Of a DNA stretch of 64,000 nucleotides, positions 21,903 to 34,124 are shown in pieces. Source of the DNA: Aegilops tauschii subsp. strangulata (lineage: Eukaryota > Streptophyta > Magnoliopsida > Poales > Poaceae). The first letter of the stretch is position 1, and each line of letters begins with the position of its first letter. Where the stretch lies: NCBI RefSeq assembly GCF_002575655.3, contig NC_053037.3, positions 49,054,242-49,118,241 of the forward strand, written 5' to 3'. Under the pieces are notes generated by a model. That model saw only the letters and a list, made by a program, of their open reading frames with translations, was not told where the DNA came from and ran no database searches. Both the position numbers and the translations under genes were made by a program.

Positions 21903-24450
21903 TGTAGCGACCAGACCTCAAATAGTCTGATCTCTATGCATCAGTGTCATCCCTGGATCGGTAATGCTAACACGCACAGTACTTGAAGGATTTATAACAG
22001 AGTAGCAATCACACACTTATTACATCGAATGTCTCAAAAGAGAACTTCTTACAATAAATATGGCTTAAGGCCATCTAATACGATAACAGCGGAAGGCTTG
22101 GAAGATAAAGTGAGTCCATCAACTCCAACGGCATCACTGAGTGAAAGACCACGACCTAAGGCTCCTTACTCGTCGTCTGAAAAGTCTGCAACATGATACG
22201 TTGCAGCCCAAAAACGGGTCAGCACATGGAATATGCTGGCAATGTAACACAAGAGAGTAATGAACAGAATAAAGCTATCACTACATGCATATATGGCTGG
22301 TGGAGGCTATATGGTTAATATGTTTTGCGAAAAGCCAATTTTTCCCTACAACAAAGGAATATATTTTATTTAACTATCATGGTGGTTGTTAAACATTGAG
22401 AATGGTAAACCCCATCTCAATCCCAATTAAAAGTAATCAATAACCCAATCAACTTTTATAATTAAGAGTGATGAGATCCACATGATAATCCAAGAACCAG
22501 ATACTCAAGATGTCCATAACCGGGGACACGGCTAACCATGATTAGTTTGTACACTCTGCAGAGGTTTGTGCACTTTTCCCCACAAGACTCGATCTCCTCC
22601 GTTTGATTTCTCGCACTACAAGATGTTTGAGAAACGGATGACCGAGACACAGTCCCGAAGAGGTCCCCTTAACCGATAGATAGGCCGGTACACCTACAAT
22701 CCCCTACATCTGCTAGCCCATCATGGAAAGGTTTCCCACAACTTACTCAACTATGCCAGAGCCCATAATGGCATGTGGTTGCACACGGAAGTTTCTAGCA
22801 TGAATAATCTTATGATCCCTTTGAGCCTGGGTGGCAGTCCATAGGAGAATCACACGGTACCCCGGGATTTCCAAAAAAATACAGGGAATATCCACCCAGC
22901 TATGTATTTAAGTTGCCACCTTAAGTTAACCATTAATAAGAATCTCACATCTGTCATGAATACTCTCAAACCCAAACCACGTCTACGAGCATAGCATAGC
23001 AATATAATCAACGTAGAAGTAACTCCCAGGGTTTGATAATAAACAGGTGAATAGGTACTACCTCATCTACTTCCCAATCCCATAATTTAATTCAGATCCT
23101 AGCCATGCAATTGTTTGATGATTGATCTAATGCAGTAAAACTGGGTATGAAAGAGGTATGATCAAAGTGTTACTTGCCTTGCTGATGATCCGCGAAACCT
23201 AGAGACTCGTAGTAGCACGCTTCGCACTCCGGGTACTCTATCGCAAACAAACAAGCATACAATAAGCAATCAAGCAAGGGCACGGGTAAAACTCAAATAA
23301 GAGATCTAACCAGAAAGTTCAACTTAAGAACTCTGGTTTGCAAAAAGAATCAAATCAAACGAAGCAACAAAACTCAAACAGCGAAAGAAACAAGCTTCGT
23401 TTACTAATCTGGACTAAAGTCGAATTTTACAGTAGCAAAATCTTGTTTAAGTTGGTTAACCAGAAAGAGGGTTTCGAGACGAAACTCTAGGCGCTTGAAT
23501 CGCCTGATTCCGATAAATGAGCGAAAAGTTATACCAGAACGAAAATTGGATCAGAAATCGCGATCAAAAATAATCGCGGAAAAATCCTAGAAAAAGAAAA
23601 ACTGAGGAACAGGCTAACGAATGAACGTTCGCTGTCTGCGGCTAAACGGTGAAAACCGTTACTAATGAACGGGTGTTCGCTAAATAACTAAACCGAAAAA
23701 ATAAACCGAACGGGATCTAAAAAACACGGATCTAGGTTTAGAAAAAAAACGTCGGTTCTCTCGCGAAAACCGAGGCGGCGGCGGCGGCTACCTCCAGCGG
23801 GTCGGTGAATGGCGGCGGCTGGCGACGGCGGCGCGGCGTGGGTTAGGGTTTGGGGCGCTGGTGCGGCTGGGCTGGGCCTCGGGCGGCTCGGGGCGGCGGC
23901 TTATAAAACCCCCCCGGGCGGAGTCCCGCTCGGATACGGCCCGGAGTCGGTTTGACTTTTTTTTAAATAATTCCGACGTGCAGAAAAAAAAAGAAAAGAA
24001 ATACTAAACAGACTCCAAAAATCCTGAAATAAATTTTCCCTGTCCTCTAAAAATAGGCCGGAAAAGGTGAACATTTATTTGGGCCTAAAATGCAATTTTG
24101 AAAAACGCATATTTTCCTAATTCAAATAAAATAGCGATAAAATTCCAAATAAAAATCTTATTTGATTTTAATATTAAATCTCAGATATTTCTTTATTTTG
24201 AGGAAGTCATTTTATCCTCTCTCTTTATTTTTATAAAAGAAATATTCGAAGAGAAAATAATAAAAATCAAACGATCCTCTTTTCAAAATTCGAGAAAAAT
24301 TCGAATATGAAAATAATGAAATCCCCAAATACTCTCCGCGGGTCCTTGAGTTGCGTAGAATTTCTAGGATCAACCAAAATGCAAAAAAAATATGATATGC
24401 AATGATGATCTAATGTATAACATTCCAAATTGATAATTTGGGATGTTACA
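21903..24450 (-). repeat. Gypsy B 3' LTR (2,548 bp)
   Basis: Runs TGTAACATCCC (from 24450) to ...GGTCGCTACA (21903) on the minus strand. A TATAAG box lies near 23899-23906, followed by a very GC-rich leader. The interior next to it begins with a purine tract (AACGGGGGTAGGTT, element strand, 24451-24464). Confidence 0.93.
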
Positions 24451-24462
24451 AACCTACCCCCG

Positions 24463-25209
24463 TTAAGATGAATCTCGCCCACAAGATTCGGGTTGGCTAG
24501 AAAATAGGTGTGGGTGATCTTTCCGTAGGTCTTCCTCTCGCTCCCAGGTGGCTTCATCTTCAGTATGGTGACTCCACTGAACTTTGCAGAACTTGATTAC
24601 TCTGCTGCGTGTGACTCGGCTAGCAAACTCGAGTATCTTGACTGGCTTCTCCTCATAGGTCAAATCGCTATCCAACTGTATCGCTTCCAGCGGCACTGTA
24701 TCTCTCAGAGGAATATCAACCATCTCCGCGTGGCACTTTTTCAACTGAGAAACGTGGAACACATCGTGAACTCCTGACAATCCTTCGGGTAATTCCAACT
24801 TGTAAGCAACTTCTCCCATACGTTCCAAAACTTTGTATGGTCCCACAAAACGTGGCGCTAACTTTCCCTTAACTCCAAAGCGCTTTACTCCTCGAAGTGG
24901 GGATACACGAAGATACACTCTGTCTCCAACTTCGTAAACTGTCTCCTTGCGTTTAGAATCCGCATAGCTCTTCTGCCTGGACTGGGCTACCTTGAGTCTA
25001 TCGCGAATCAGCTTAACCTTCTCTTCAGACTCTTTAATCAAATCTGGTCCAAACAACTGTCGGTCTCCAACTTCGTCCCACAACAACGGTGTTCTGCACC
25101 TCCTTTCATACAGTGCTTCGAAAGGGGCCATCTTCAAACTGGCTTGGTAGTTGTTGTTGTATGAGAACTCCGCATACGGCAAATTATCGTCCCAACTAGA
25201 TCCATAGTC
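24463..25209 (-). pseudogene. Gypsy B integrase C-terminus and chromodomain
   Basis: Starts in integrase at DNLPYAEFSYNN, continues with GDRVYLRVSPLRGVKRFG (the GPY/F-type module, GPYKVLER), and ends with a chromodomain: EEKPVKILEF, VIKFCKVQWSHH, ATWEREEDLRKDHPHLF. Chromodomains direct integration towards modified chromatin. The open frame extends to 25254 only by entering copia C. This is the continuation of the integrase interrupted at 36302. Confidence 0.92.
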
Positions 25210-25416
25210 TGTAGGGTAACGCAGCAGAAAACAAAAATATTCTGACCTACGCACCAGCCCAGGACCACTATGGAGACTGCATACAAGGTTTGATATTTTT
25301 CGTTACCGACTCGTAGCGCAGCGGGAAGTAGAGTCGATGACGATCGGCGGTGCAGATCCCCGCAGCTAGGATTTACAACCTCCCAACCGCGAGGATGTAT
25401 ACCCTCATCTGCTCCT

Positions 25417-25592
25417 CAGACAGCCCTCCGGGAGGCGGTCGAACAGTCCCCCGGACGGTGTCGCGGACAGCCCTTCGGGAGGACCTTCGAAACTCGAACG
25501 GTCACTCGGACAGCCCTTCGGGAGGACCTTCGAAACTCGGACGGTCACACGGACAGCCCTTCGGGAGGCACTCACGAACTAAGACCGAAACT
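25417..25592. repeat. 43-bp tandem repeat inside the copia C LTR
   Basis: CGGACAGCCCTTCGGGAGG recurs at 25464, 25507 and 25550 (43-bp steps), with a diverged first copy at 25417. The same array is in the partner LTR at 34332-34507. Confidence 0.85.
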
Positions 25593-26636
25593 ACGATCTC
25601 TCTACAGAGTTGCACACATACGGTGTCATCCATCCGGCAGGGCTTCGCCGTCCAGAACTAGTTCCCACCGGAACCCAGACAGCCTTTCGGCTCTACGAAA
25701 CTATTTCGCTGGGAGGGAGAGAGAAGCCAGATCATGCATGGCACTTGTATGTGAGAAGGAATGATCCTTTAGGCAGCCCCCTCCACCCCTATTTATAGGC
25801 CAAGCCCACGGGTGGCTTCACCAAGAAGCCAAGGGGGGAAATACCAAAAAGGCCCTCAAGGTGGCTTCTCCAAGAAGCCAAGCAAAAAGCACTTTCACTA
25901 TTCATGACGACATTTTTCAGCGTCCGTTCGAACTGAAAATATTTATGTGGGCTCAGAACATTTCCAGTACCCACTAAAATAATTTTCAACGCGTTCCGAA
26001 ACAATTTCGGTTTAGTGATTTTCATCTGCGAAAAGCAAACAAGAATGCGTTTTCACTATTCATGAAGACAATTTTTCGCGTCCACTAAATCCAAAAATAT
26101 TTCTGTGGGTCTTAGAATAATTCCAGTACCCACTAAAATGATTTTGGATTCGTTCTGAAACAATTTCAGATTAGTGAATTTCATCTGCGAAAAACAGCCA
26201 AAGCGGTACCGGCAGCTCCGAAACATTTTCGGTTTTTATTTCTGAAAATTCCAAAAAGTTTCCAGAATGATTCTGGCACCCTCCAAGAATTACCAGGCAT
26301 GTGCCGAAACCATTTTGACTTAATGGCATACCCCGAAACAACTTTTTCGGTTTCACCGAAACTCATCCGGTGACCTCTCTCTGCGGAACTTTTCCGCTAT
26401 CCGAAACTTTTCGGTGTCCGAAACTTTTTCGGTGATTTTCTCTCAGACTCCTTGTCTAGTATTCAGCAGATAGATGACCCTTAAGCATGTGACCCTATAG
26501 GTTCGGTGAAGTATAGACATGATTGGAACCCTTTCCGATCAATGATCAACATCGGAGCCGTGGACACCCATATTGACCCCTATACCCACACAAATAAATA
26601 TTCAAGTGAACCTCCAGTTGCCGTGTGCTATTCCTG

Positions 26637-28290
26637 TAATACATGTGTGAATACATAGACCACAACATGTCCCTAGTAAGCCTCTAGTTGACTAGCTCGT
26701 TGATCAATAGATGGTTATGGTTTCCTGACCATGGACATTGGATGTCATTGATAACGGGATAACATCATTAGGAGAATGATGTGATGGACAAGACCCAATC
26801 CTAAGCATAGCACAAGATCGTGTAGTTCGTTTGCTAGAGCTTTTCTAATGTCAAGTATCATTTCCTTAGACCATGAGATTGTGCAACTCCCGGATACCGT
26901 AGGAATGCTTTGGGTGTACCAAACGTCACAACGTAACTGGGTGGCTATAAAGGTGCACTACAGGTATCTCCGAAAGTGTCTGTTGGGTTGGCACGAATCA
27001 AGACTGGGATTTGTCACTCCGTGTAAACGGAGAGGTATCTCTGGGCCCACTCGGTAGGACACCATCATAATGTGCACAATGTGACCAAGGAGTTGATCAC
27101 GGGATGATGTGTTACGGAACGAGTAAAGAGACTTGCCAATAACGAGATTGAACAAGGTATAGGGATACCGACGATCGAATCTCGGGCAAGTAACATACCG
27201 ATAGACAAAGGGAATTGTATACGGGATTGATTGAATCCCCGACATCGTGGTTCATCCGATGAGATCATCGTGGAACATGTGGGAGCCAACATGGGTATCC
27301 AGATCTCGCTGTTGGTTATTGACCGGAGAACGTCTCGGTCATGTCTGCATGGTTCCCGAACCCGTAGGGTCTACACACTTAAGGTTCGATGACGCTAGGG
27401 TTATAGGGAATGTATGTACGTGGTTACTGAATGTTGTTCGGAGTCTCGGATGAGATCCCGGACATCACGAGGAGTTCCGGAATGGTCCGGAGGTAAAGAT
27501 TTATATATGGGAAGTCCTGTTTTGGTCACCGGAAAAGTTTCGGGTGATATCGGTAATGTACCGGGACCACCGGGAGGGTCCCGGGGGTCCACCAAGTGGG
27601 GCCACCGGCCCCAGAGGGCAGCATGGGCCAAGTGTGGGAGGGGACCAGCCCCAGGTGGGCTGGTGCGCCCCCCCACCAAGGCCCAAGGCGCCTAGGGTTT
27701 GGGGAGGGGGCTCCTCCACCTTGCTTGGGGGGCAAGTTTCCCCCTCTCCCCCCTTGGCCGCCGCCCTAGATGGGTTTTGGGCTGCCGCACCCCTTGGGGT
27801 GGAAACCCTAGAGGGGGCGCAGCCCCCTCCCTCTCCCCTATATATAGTTGAGGCATTGGGGGCTGCAAACACATGAGTTCTCCTCTCCCTGGTGCAGCCC
27901 TACCTCCTCCTCCTCCTCCTCTCCCGCGGTGCTTGGCGAAGCCCTGCGGGATTGCCACGCTCCTCCACCACCACCACGTCGTCGTGCTGCTGCTGGATGG
28001 AGTCTTCCCCAACCTCTCCCTCTCACCTTGCTGGATCAAGGCGTGGGAGACGTCACCGGGCTGCACGTGTGTTGAACGCGGAGGCGCCGTGGTTCGGCGC
28101 TTAAATCGGAATCAACCGCGATCTGAATCGCTACGAGTGTGACTCCTTCATCCGCGTTCTTGCAACGCTTCCGCATCGCGATCTACAAGGGTATGTAGAT
28201 GCACTCCCCTTCCCCTCGTTGCTAGATTACTCCATAGATTGATCTTGGTGATGCGTAGAAAATTTTGAATTTCTGCTACGTTCCCCAACA
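26637..28290 (+). mobile_element. Solo LTR of the copia D family, lacking its first ~106 bases
   Basis: Matches the LTRs 38781-40505 and 45781-47507 from their position 107 (TAATACATGTGTGA) to the end (...TACGTTCCCCAACA). TATATATA core at 27839-27846, followed by a GC-rich leader. No internal sequence is present, so it is a solo LTR. The left edge is not a real LTR end: the first 104-106 bases and about 200 bases of the flanking copia C LTR are gone. Confidence 0.88.
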
Positions 28291-28838
28291 TCTCTCCATC
28301 GTCAGAGGAGCAAATCCCAATCTTGAGCTATCAAGTTACTTGACACACTTTTCCATGAACCCGTAAGCCGCCGTAATAGCCATCCAGTTACGGATGACGT
28401 TTAACAAACCCCAAAGTTCATGAAGCAAGCATGAAGAAACTCGATACTCTCATGGTCTAAGGAATTATGCAAACATTAACTATCTCTGTGTTATAAACCA
28501 TTAACTTGTGACGAATGTATCTCATAGCATAACATCAATTCGGGTCGATTCAACACAAATGTCCTTCCTGACATTGTGCCCTCAAAGTTGCTTGGCATAG
28601 ACATGCCCATGATTGGGAAAACATAATCATCATGCAACACTTGAACTAGTCTTAGAGGCACGACTAGGAATACATTTTACCGTTTATTATTCCACATGTG
28701 CATATGGGTTCTCCCCAGAGCCTTTATGGATATACGGGCTCGGGAACCACAACAGTTATAGCATGGAACATAAACATAATTATGAACAGGGAGATAATCA
28801 ATAACATTTATTATTGCCTCTAGGGCATATCTCCTACA

Positions 28839-31800
28839 GACTCCCACTTGCACTAGAGTCAATAATCTAGCTTATGCTAATGCACTTCACACCTGTGGCA
28901 CACTGGTGTAAATATGCTTCGCTTGTGGTATAGCCTGATGTCCAATGGATCTGGTTACTTCAGCTCCTTGTGTATCTTTGCATGTCCTCGCGTTTTCACG
29001 TTTTCACAAAATTCATATTTTGTGTGGACTTGGCTTTGTATGTATGTGAATCACAGGTCGAACCTGGATTCCTCAGACTGAGTTATGGAGCAACTATCTG
29101 CAGTAGTGTCCCATTGTCAAAAGCCATCTTGGAACCATACTAAGTTCATGAATGAACTATATGATTCAACATCTTCTTTGTCGCTTCTAAAGCGTCAACA
29201 TATTTAGCCCTTGTTATAGAATTCGCCACAGTAACTAGTTTGAACAAATTCCAACTAACTGTGCCACCACATTGTGTGTTACACAAAACCCTCAAGTTAA
29301 ATCGAAAATCGCATGGAGAAAAGATGAAGACTGTATCGATGTAACATTTTACAAAGAACTCTTCATGATCTTTGCTTGCGAGCATGTCATCAGTACTTAC
29401 TCTAGTACTCTGTGACATCTTTCACTGTTGTCCCATGATCAGTAATTTGATCACTTTGGTATCCATACTCGCAACACCTTGGGAGTATCGGACGTATCTG
29501 GTTGTTTTACATACCATGGAATACATGATTAATCCATACACAAAAGTGTGTGAAATTTGCATCATGTATTTTGCTCATCAATGTTTTGGGACACCGAGTC
29601 TTGCAAAAAACTCTTCCATGTGACTCCGGCAAGAATCACTCCCTAGCGGTTTTAAATGCTAAAAGGTTTTAGCACCTTGTCAATATGTATTCATTGCTTA
29701 GCCCTATTAGGTAAATCTATCTCCATAGATCATTATGCCTAATATTGAGGCTATTTAGCCTAAGCACTTCATCAATAAACTATTTTCAAATGAAGTCCTA
29801 ATTCGTGTCAAGAAATTTATTTCCAATTAACAATGTGTCAAGCACACAAGGTTTTTAGAAATATTATTACGCTCCCACTTACTTTCTTGAATTACAAACA
29901 TCTTCGTTACCCATTGATGAAGTCAAACCCCTTTGACCATTTCATCAAAGCACGAAGATTCCAACTCCATTTTGCTCTCTTCTGTCCATCGCTGGAACTC
30001 TAAAGTTTGCACCCTTACTAGCATCCTCTGGATAGACAAAATGCCTTGGACTGTAACACATGCAAGTCCTTGGTTTCATTTCCATCAGATGGAAATCCTA
30101 TTGTCATCCATGTTTCATATCTCATGATTGAAATATGTATTAATTGCTAGTTCAACCCGAACCGACTTTAAGCATCGCTACGATGAAAACAACCTCATCG
30201 TAGTCAACTCTTGAACTTGTTATTTCAACAAGTCGAGCTTCATGGATAAAACATTTTTATTCGTATCAGTTTTAAGTTCCATAAATATTCGTTAGACTCT
30301 AAGTCTTCCGAAAGGTGTATCAAGGTTTTAATCTTGAATCACTTATATGGAAACTAACTGGGGTTGTATTGGCATTTAGCCAATTCTGGAGTCAGGGCCC
30401 ATCAACGCTTCCTTGTGTATCGTAGGTATAATGTTGTTTAACAACAATATCTCGGTTGCGCACCTGAGAGGTTTGCATGAGCCTTTCCTACGTGGTTCAG
30501 CTGCAAGTTCGACCGAAGTTCATACATTTTATTGTAGAGACTTCCGTATCAGTCGCAGTAGGAAACTCTGGAATTACTTCCAAGGTCTCTTTCCTTTGAT
30601 CTGATGAAGATACTGTTTATCTCGTCGAGTTGCACTATTCTCCCACTCACCTTTTTGAAAGAACCATTCTCTTTAAAAGCACACCATTTCGCGGCAAAAC
30701 TATTTGCCTCGGTATAGTGAGGGAGGAATACCCAACATTTTGGTATAACCTACAAAGTAGCACTTGTCTGATTTGGAATAGGTTTGTAACCTTTTACACA
30801 AGCCCCATATTCCAAATGTTAAGAAAAGATATAACATGGTTGGGCGTACCATACCATGGCTTCATTTCAACAGACCCGATGTAGCTCTTTTCAGTGTAAA
30901 AGCCGCAGTCTCTAAAGCATCACTTTAAAAAGGATAATGGCAAATTTATTTATGTCATCTTTGACCTTACCATGTCATAAATGGTTAGATTACATCTCCA
31001 CGGACTTTTCACTTGCAGTGGTGTTCTGGGAGGTGCAAGTTATGAAACCCCTTTCACAACTCATCAGACATTCGCTAAACATGTAACTCAAATATTCCTT
31101 TGTGCAATCAAATTGCAGAAACATAATTTTCTTGTTACAATAACTTCTACTTCATTTTTGAAAACCTTTCGAATGATTTCAAAAGATCCAGACTTACGTC
31201 TCATCAAGCAAATATCCATATATCTACTTGAGTCATTTCTGAAGATATATCAATCCACTACTTGCAACAACATTTATTGAACTACACACATCAAAATGTA
31301 TGATCACCAATAAGTTTGTTGCTCGTTCCTTATGGCCTGTGAACGGTATTTCAGTCACTTCACTTTTCGGAGAAAAGTTGCAAGTGTTAGATGATTCAAA
31401 ATCAAACGACTTCAAAATCCATCATAATGGAATTTTTCCATGCGGGTTTCTCCAATGTGACCAAATACAGTGCCACACATGTGTGGTATTCTCATAGTCT
31501 TGCGACATTTAGCGTCAGTGTTATGGATGTATTATACTACCATCAATATTCATAACATACATCCATCTTGGATGGAAGCATGGCCCTTCATGTTATTCAT
31601 AATACTTAACAACAATTGTTGTTTTTATGAACAACTCTTTTGCAACAAACATTGTGCAATGGCTAGAGTGTATGAAACTCTAAAATGAATTATGAAGGTA
31701 AACCCAGAGGTAATGTATTAATCAATATTCATAACATACATCTCATTCATAATGAAAGTATGGCCCTTATGTTATTCATAACACCAACATGAAAAGTTCT

Positions 31801-34124
31801 CTTATGAACAACCTTCTTGCAAGATACCTTATGCAAAGGGCTAGAGTGTGAAACTCTAAAATGAATTATGAAAGTAAATACATGGGTAATACACCGATGG
31901 AAGGTATAGTAACATTTACTATGTTCCATGTGTGTATCTCAACCTCATTCCTGGCTAGTCTTTCAGGCCATAGTAGTTCTTACATCGAGTTGCAACAAAA
32001 TGCAATCGAGCGGACATTTTTGTGATTAACTCACAATACCCAAGAATTAGTGATTAACATGTTTAACCATAATTCGCAAGAACTATATCTTTGACCAGCC
32101 TTCTATACATCAAAAACTTGTATGACATTCATACATGAGCTGGATATTCCAGTCTTCTTTCCTTTTGCCTTTATACTTCTAACAGTTTAACTTTTAGTAT
32201 TTCTCCTACTCTCAGAAGAAGCACCCAACTTAAGAGTGGCATTAGCCCCGGACTTCCTAGGCGTGAAAGTCTTACTAACACCCTTCGGACACTTCCTTTC
32301 TCTTTAAGTTGTTGTTTTATTCACCTTTCATCATATGGTAGGCGTTCTCCTGGATCCCTCTTTTATCAGTCTAATGCATAGTAAACACTTTTACTAATAG
32401 TTTGCAAACAAACATTGCTTTGGATATCTCATATCTTTTAGCTTTTGTCTGTCTCTGAAAATGATTTTCAGATTCCATGAATATCACATAACTATCCAAA
32501 CTTTCGAAGTTCGGGTCTCATGGAAGCAAACATATTGCACTTGACTGAAACGGAATTATAGCTTTTGGATCGAAGGACGAGAGTCGTATGATCCATAGCA
32601 TTAGCGGGATAATACCGAAAGCATGCGATAGGACAAAGTCCTTCTCGGCACTCTTGAGGACGATCCTCACATTACGTTACCAACCGTAAAGTTTTAACCA
32701 GATATTTAACAGCTATTCAATTTTAATAGGGAAGATGGAAACGCGAGCCATTATTCTACAACTATTTTGCATATAACACTTAGACAATGTTCATAATTAA
32801 TTGCACTAAGAATTAAACATGTTAATTCAACAGTGCGCTCCCACTCAAATCAATATCTCTCATAATTGATTGTGAGTGATACAAGACCCACATTTCAATT
32901 GTTCGCCATTGCTGTAACACCACTGATGACGAAAAATCTCAACCGGTAGGCCAACTTGCCAATCACATCTCTATGTGACTCTTGTTCATCTTTCGATGCG
33001 TGTGTTCCGAGCTCATGACGGTCATGCCTGAACGTCAAGACAACCAAGGGATCTCGCTGCGAGGTCTCAACTCAACCGCCTCACACTTCTCTAATCGTTC
33101 GTACCCGTGTGACACGGCGCACCCCGAAAAGATAGGTGCCATGACGGTGCTACACTTGGGAGAACACTAACTACTTGGTATTTTTTGTGAGAGATCACCC
33201 TAATAAAAGCGACTACCGCGCAATCAAGAAGGGTGCATCATAAGGGATAAACATCTCGGGCAATTCATAATAGCATGATACGGTATAGCCCTTTCTGACG
33301 GAGAAGTCTTTCATTTCTTCGTCTTCGGCATTCGCGTCGGTGTTCACCTTCGCGAAGATTGCCACCACCTTGTCGATGCACCAGATAATATTGCTATCTC
33401 TATAGCTAACAAAATAATGCATTACAACAAGGTTGACACGCAGGTCATTAAAGTGCAATCATATGGCTCCAGCCATCATGCCGAATCATGACACGCAGGT
33501 CATGTTAATCAAATTACATCATATAGTCATCTCATACATAATCGAATTAGTATGAGCACTGCTATACCACATCACATGCACATCCTGCAAAACCAAGTTA
33601 GACGCCTCTAATCGGTTTATGCAAAATTTATTTTACATGTCTTCTAAGGTTTTGACTTAAACCGCAGCGACCAACGTTCATCATCAAGTATGATAGTTCA
33701 TGTCGCTAGATTAACTTTGCAGGGTGTATGAAGCACGAGACAATAAAATCTCGAACCCCATACTAAACATCGTCATACGCATGACCCCCGTGCAGATCAT
33801 ATCTGCATTGCCCTGTCGTCTGCGAATTTCATCTTTCTTTTGACTACGGCAGAACCCAAAGAACTGATAGCACTTCCATGATCAATCAAGATCACGGATT
33901 GCCAGAACTTTGTCAAATTCCACCATGCTGTCTCGAGATTGAGCAAAAGCAAATTCTAGGGAAGCAACAAGAACATCGGGTAACAGATTTCATCTGTCAC
34001 CCGCATAAATAATTTTCAGCAATAGATCTCATCTACTACCTAATTATATTATGCAATACCCATACATCTCTATGTATTCTAGATCGCAACCTGCATCTAC
34101 GCATAGCACGGCTCATGATGCCAC
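28839..34124 (-). pseudogene. Copia C internal region: heavily decayed copia polyprotein
   Basis: No long frame survives on the minus strand. Recognisable scraps are the integrase start (TEIPFTGHKERATNLLVIIH, 31233-31415) and RNase H (CGGTVSWNLFKLVTVANSI followed by TRAKYVDALEATKKML, 29146-29418), in the expected copia order. The rest is too damaged to assign. Frames such as 33213-33458 may be gag-derived, but that is a guess. Confidence 0.75.
34110..34123 (-). promoter_or_regulatory. Primer binding site variant of copia C
   Basis: On the element strand TGGCATCATGAGCC, one base inside the 5' LTR. It resembles the initiator tRNA-Met site (TGGTATCAGAGCC) with one substitution and one inserted T. 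Copia D has the same variant. Confidence 0.7.

Larger units (their letters stand above)
25210..28838 (-). repeat. Copia C 3' LTR, interrupted by a solo LTR
   Basis: LTR parts 25210-26636 and 28291-28838 match 34125-35551 and 35754-36301 base for base in length. About 200 bases of LTR equivalent to 35552-35753 are missing where the solo LTR sits. A TATAAAT box lies on the minus strand at 25791-25797. A purine tract CAAGTGGGAGTC adjoins at 28839-28850. Confidence 0.92.

Noticed and set aside
24098..24310. AT-rich frames at the start of the gypsy B LTRs (also 51936-52181)
   Set aside because: Low-complexity Ile/Lys/Phe sequence from an AT-rich tract in the LTR, on the strand opposite to the element.
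25990..26440. Heat-shock elements (nGAAnnTTCn) in the copia C LTR
   Set aside because: The GAA and TTC arms are separated by more than two bases in most dyads and do not form three phased units, so the match to the consensus is poor.
27401..28142. Overlapping GC-rich frames in the solo LTR and the same frames in copia D LTRs (39681-40493, 46664-47444)
   Set aside because: They fall in LTR promoter and leader sequence, occur on both strands, and have no conserved domain.
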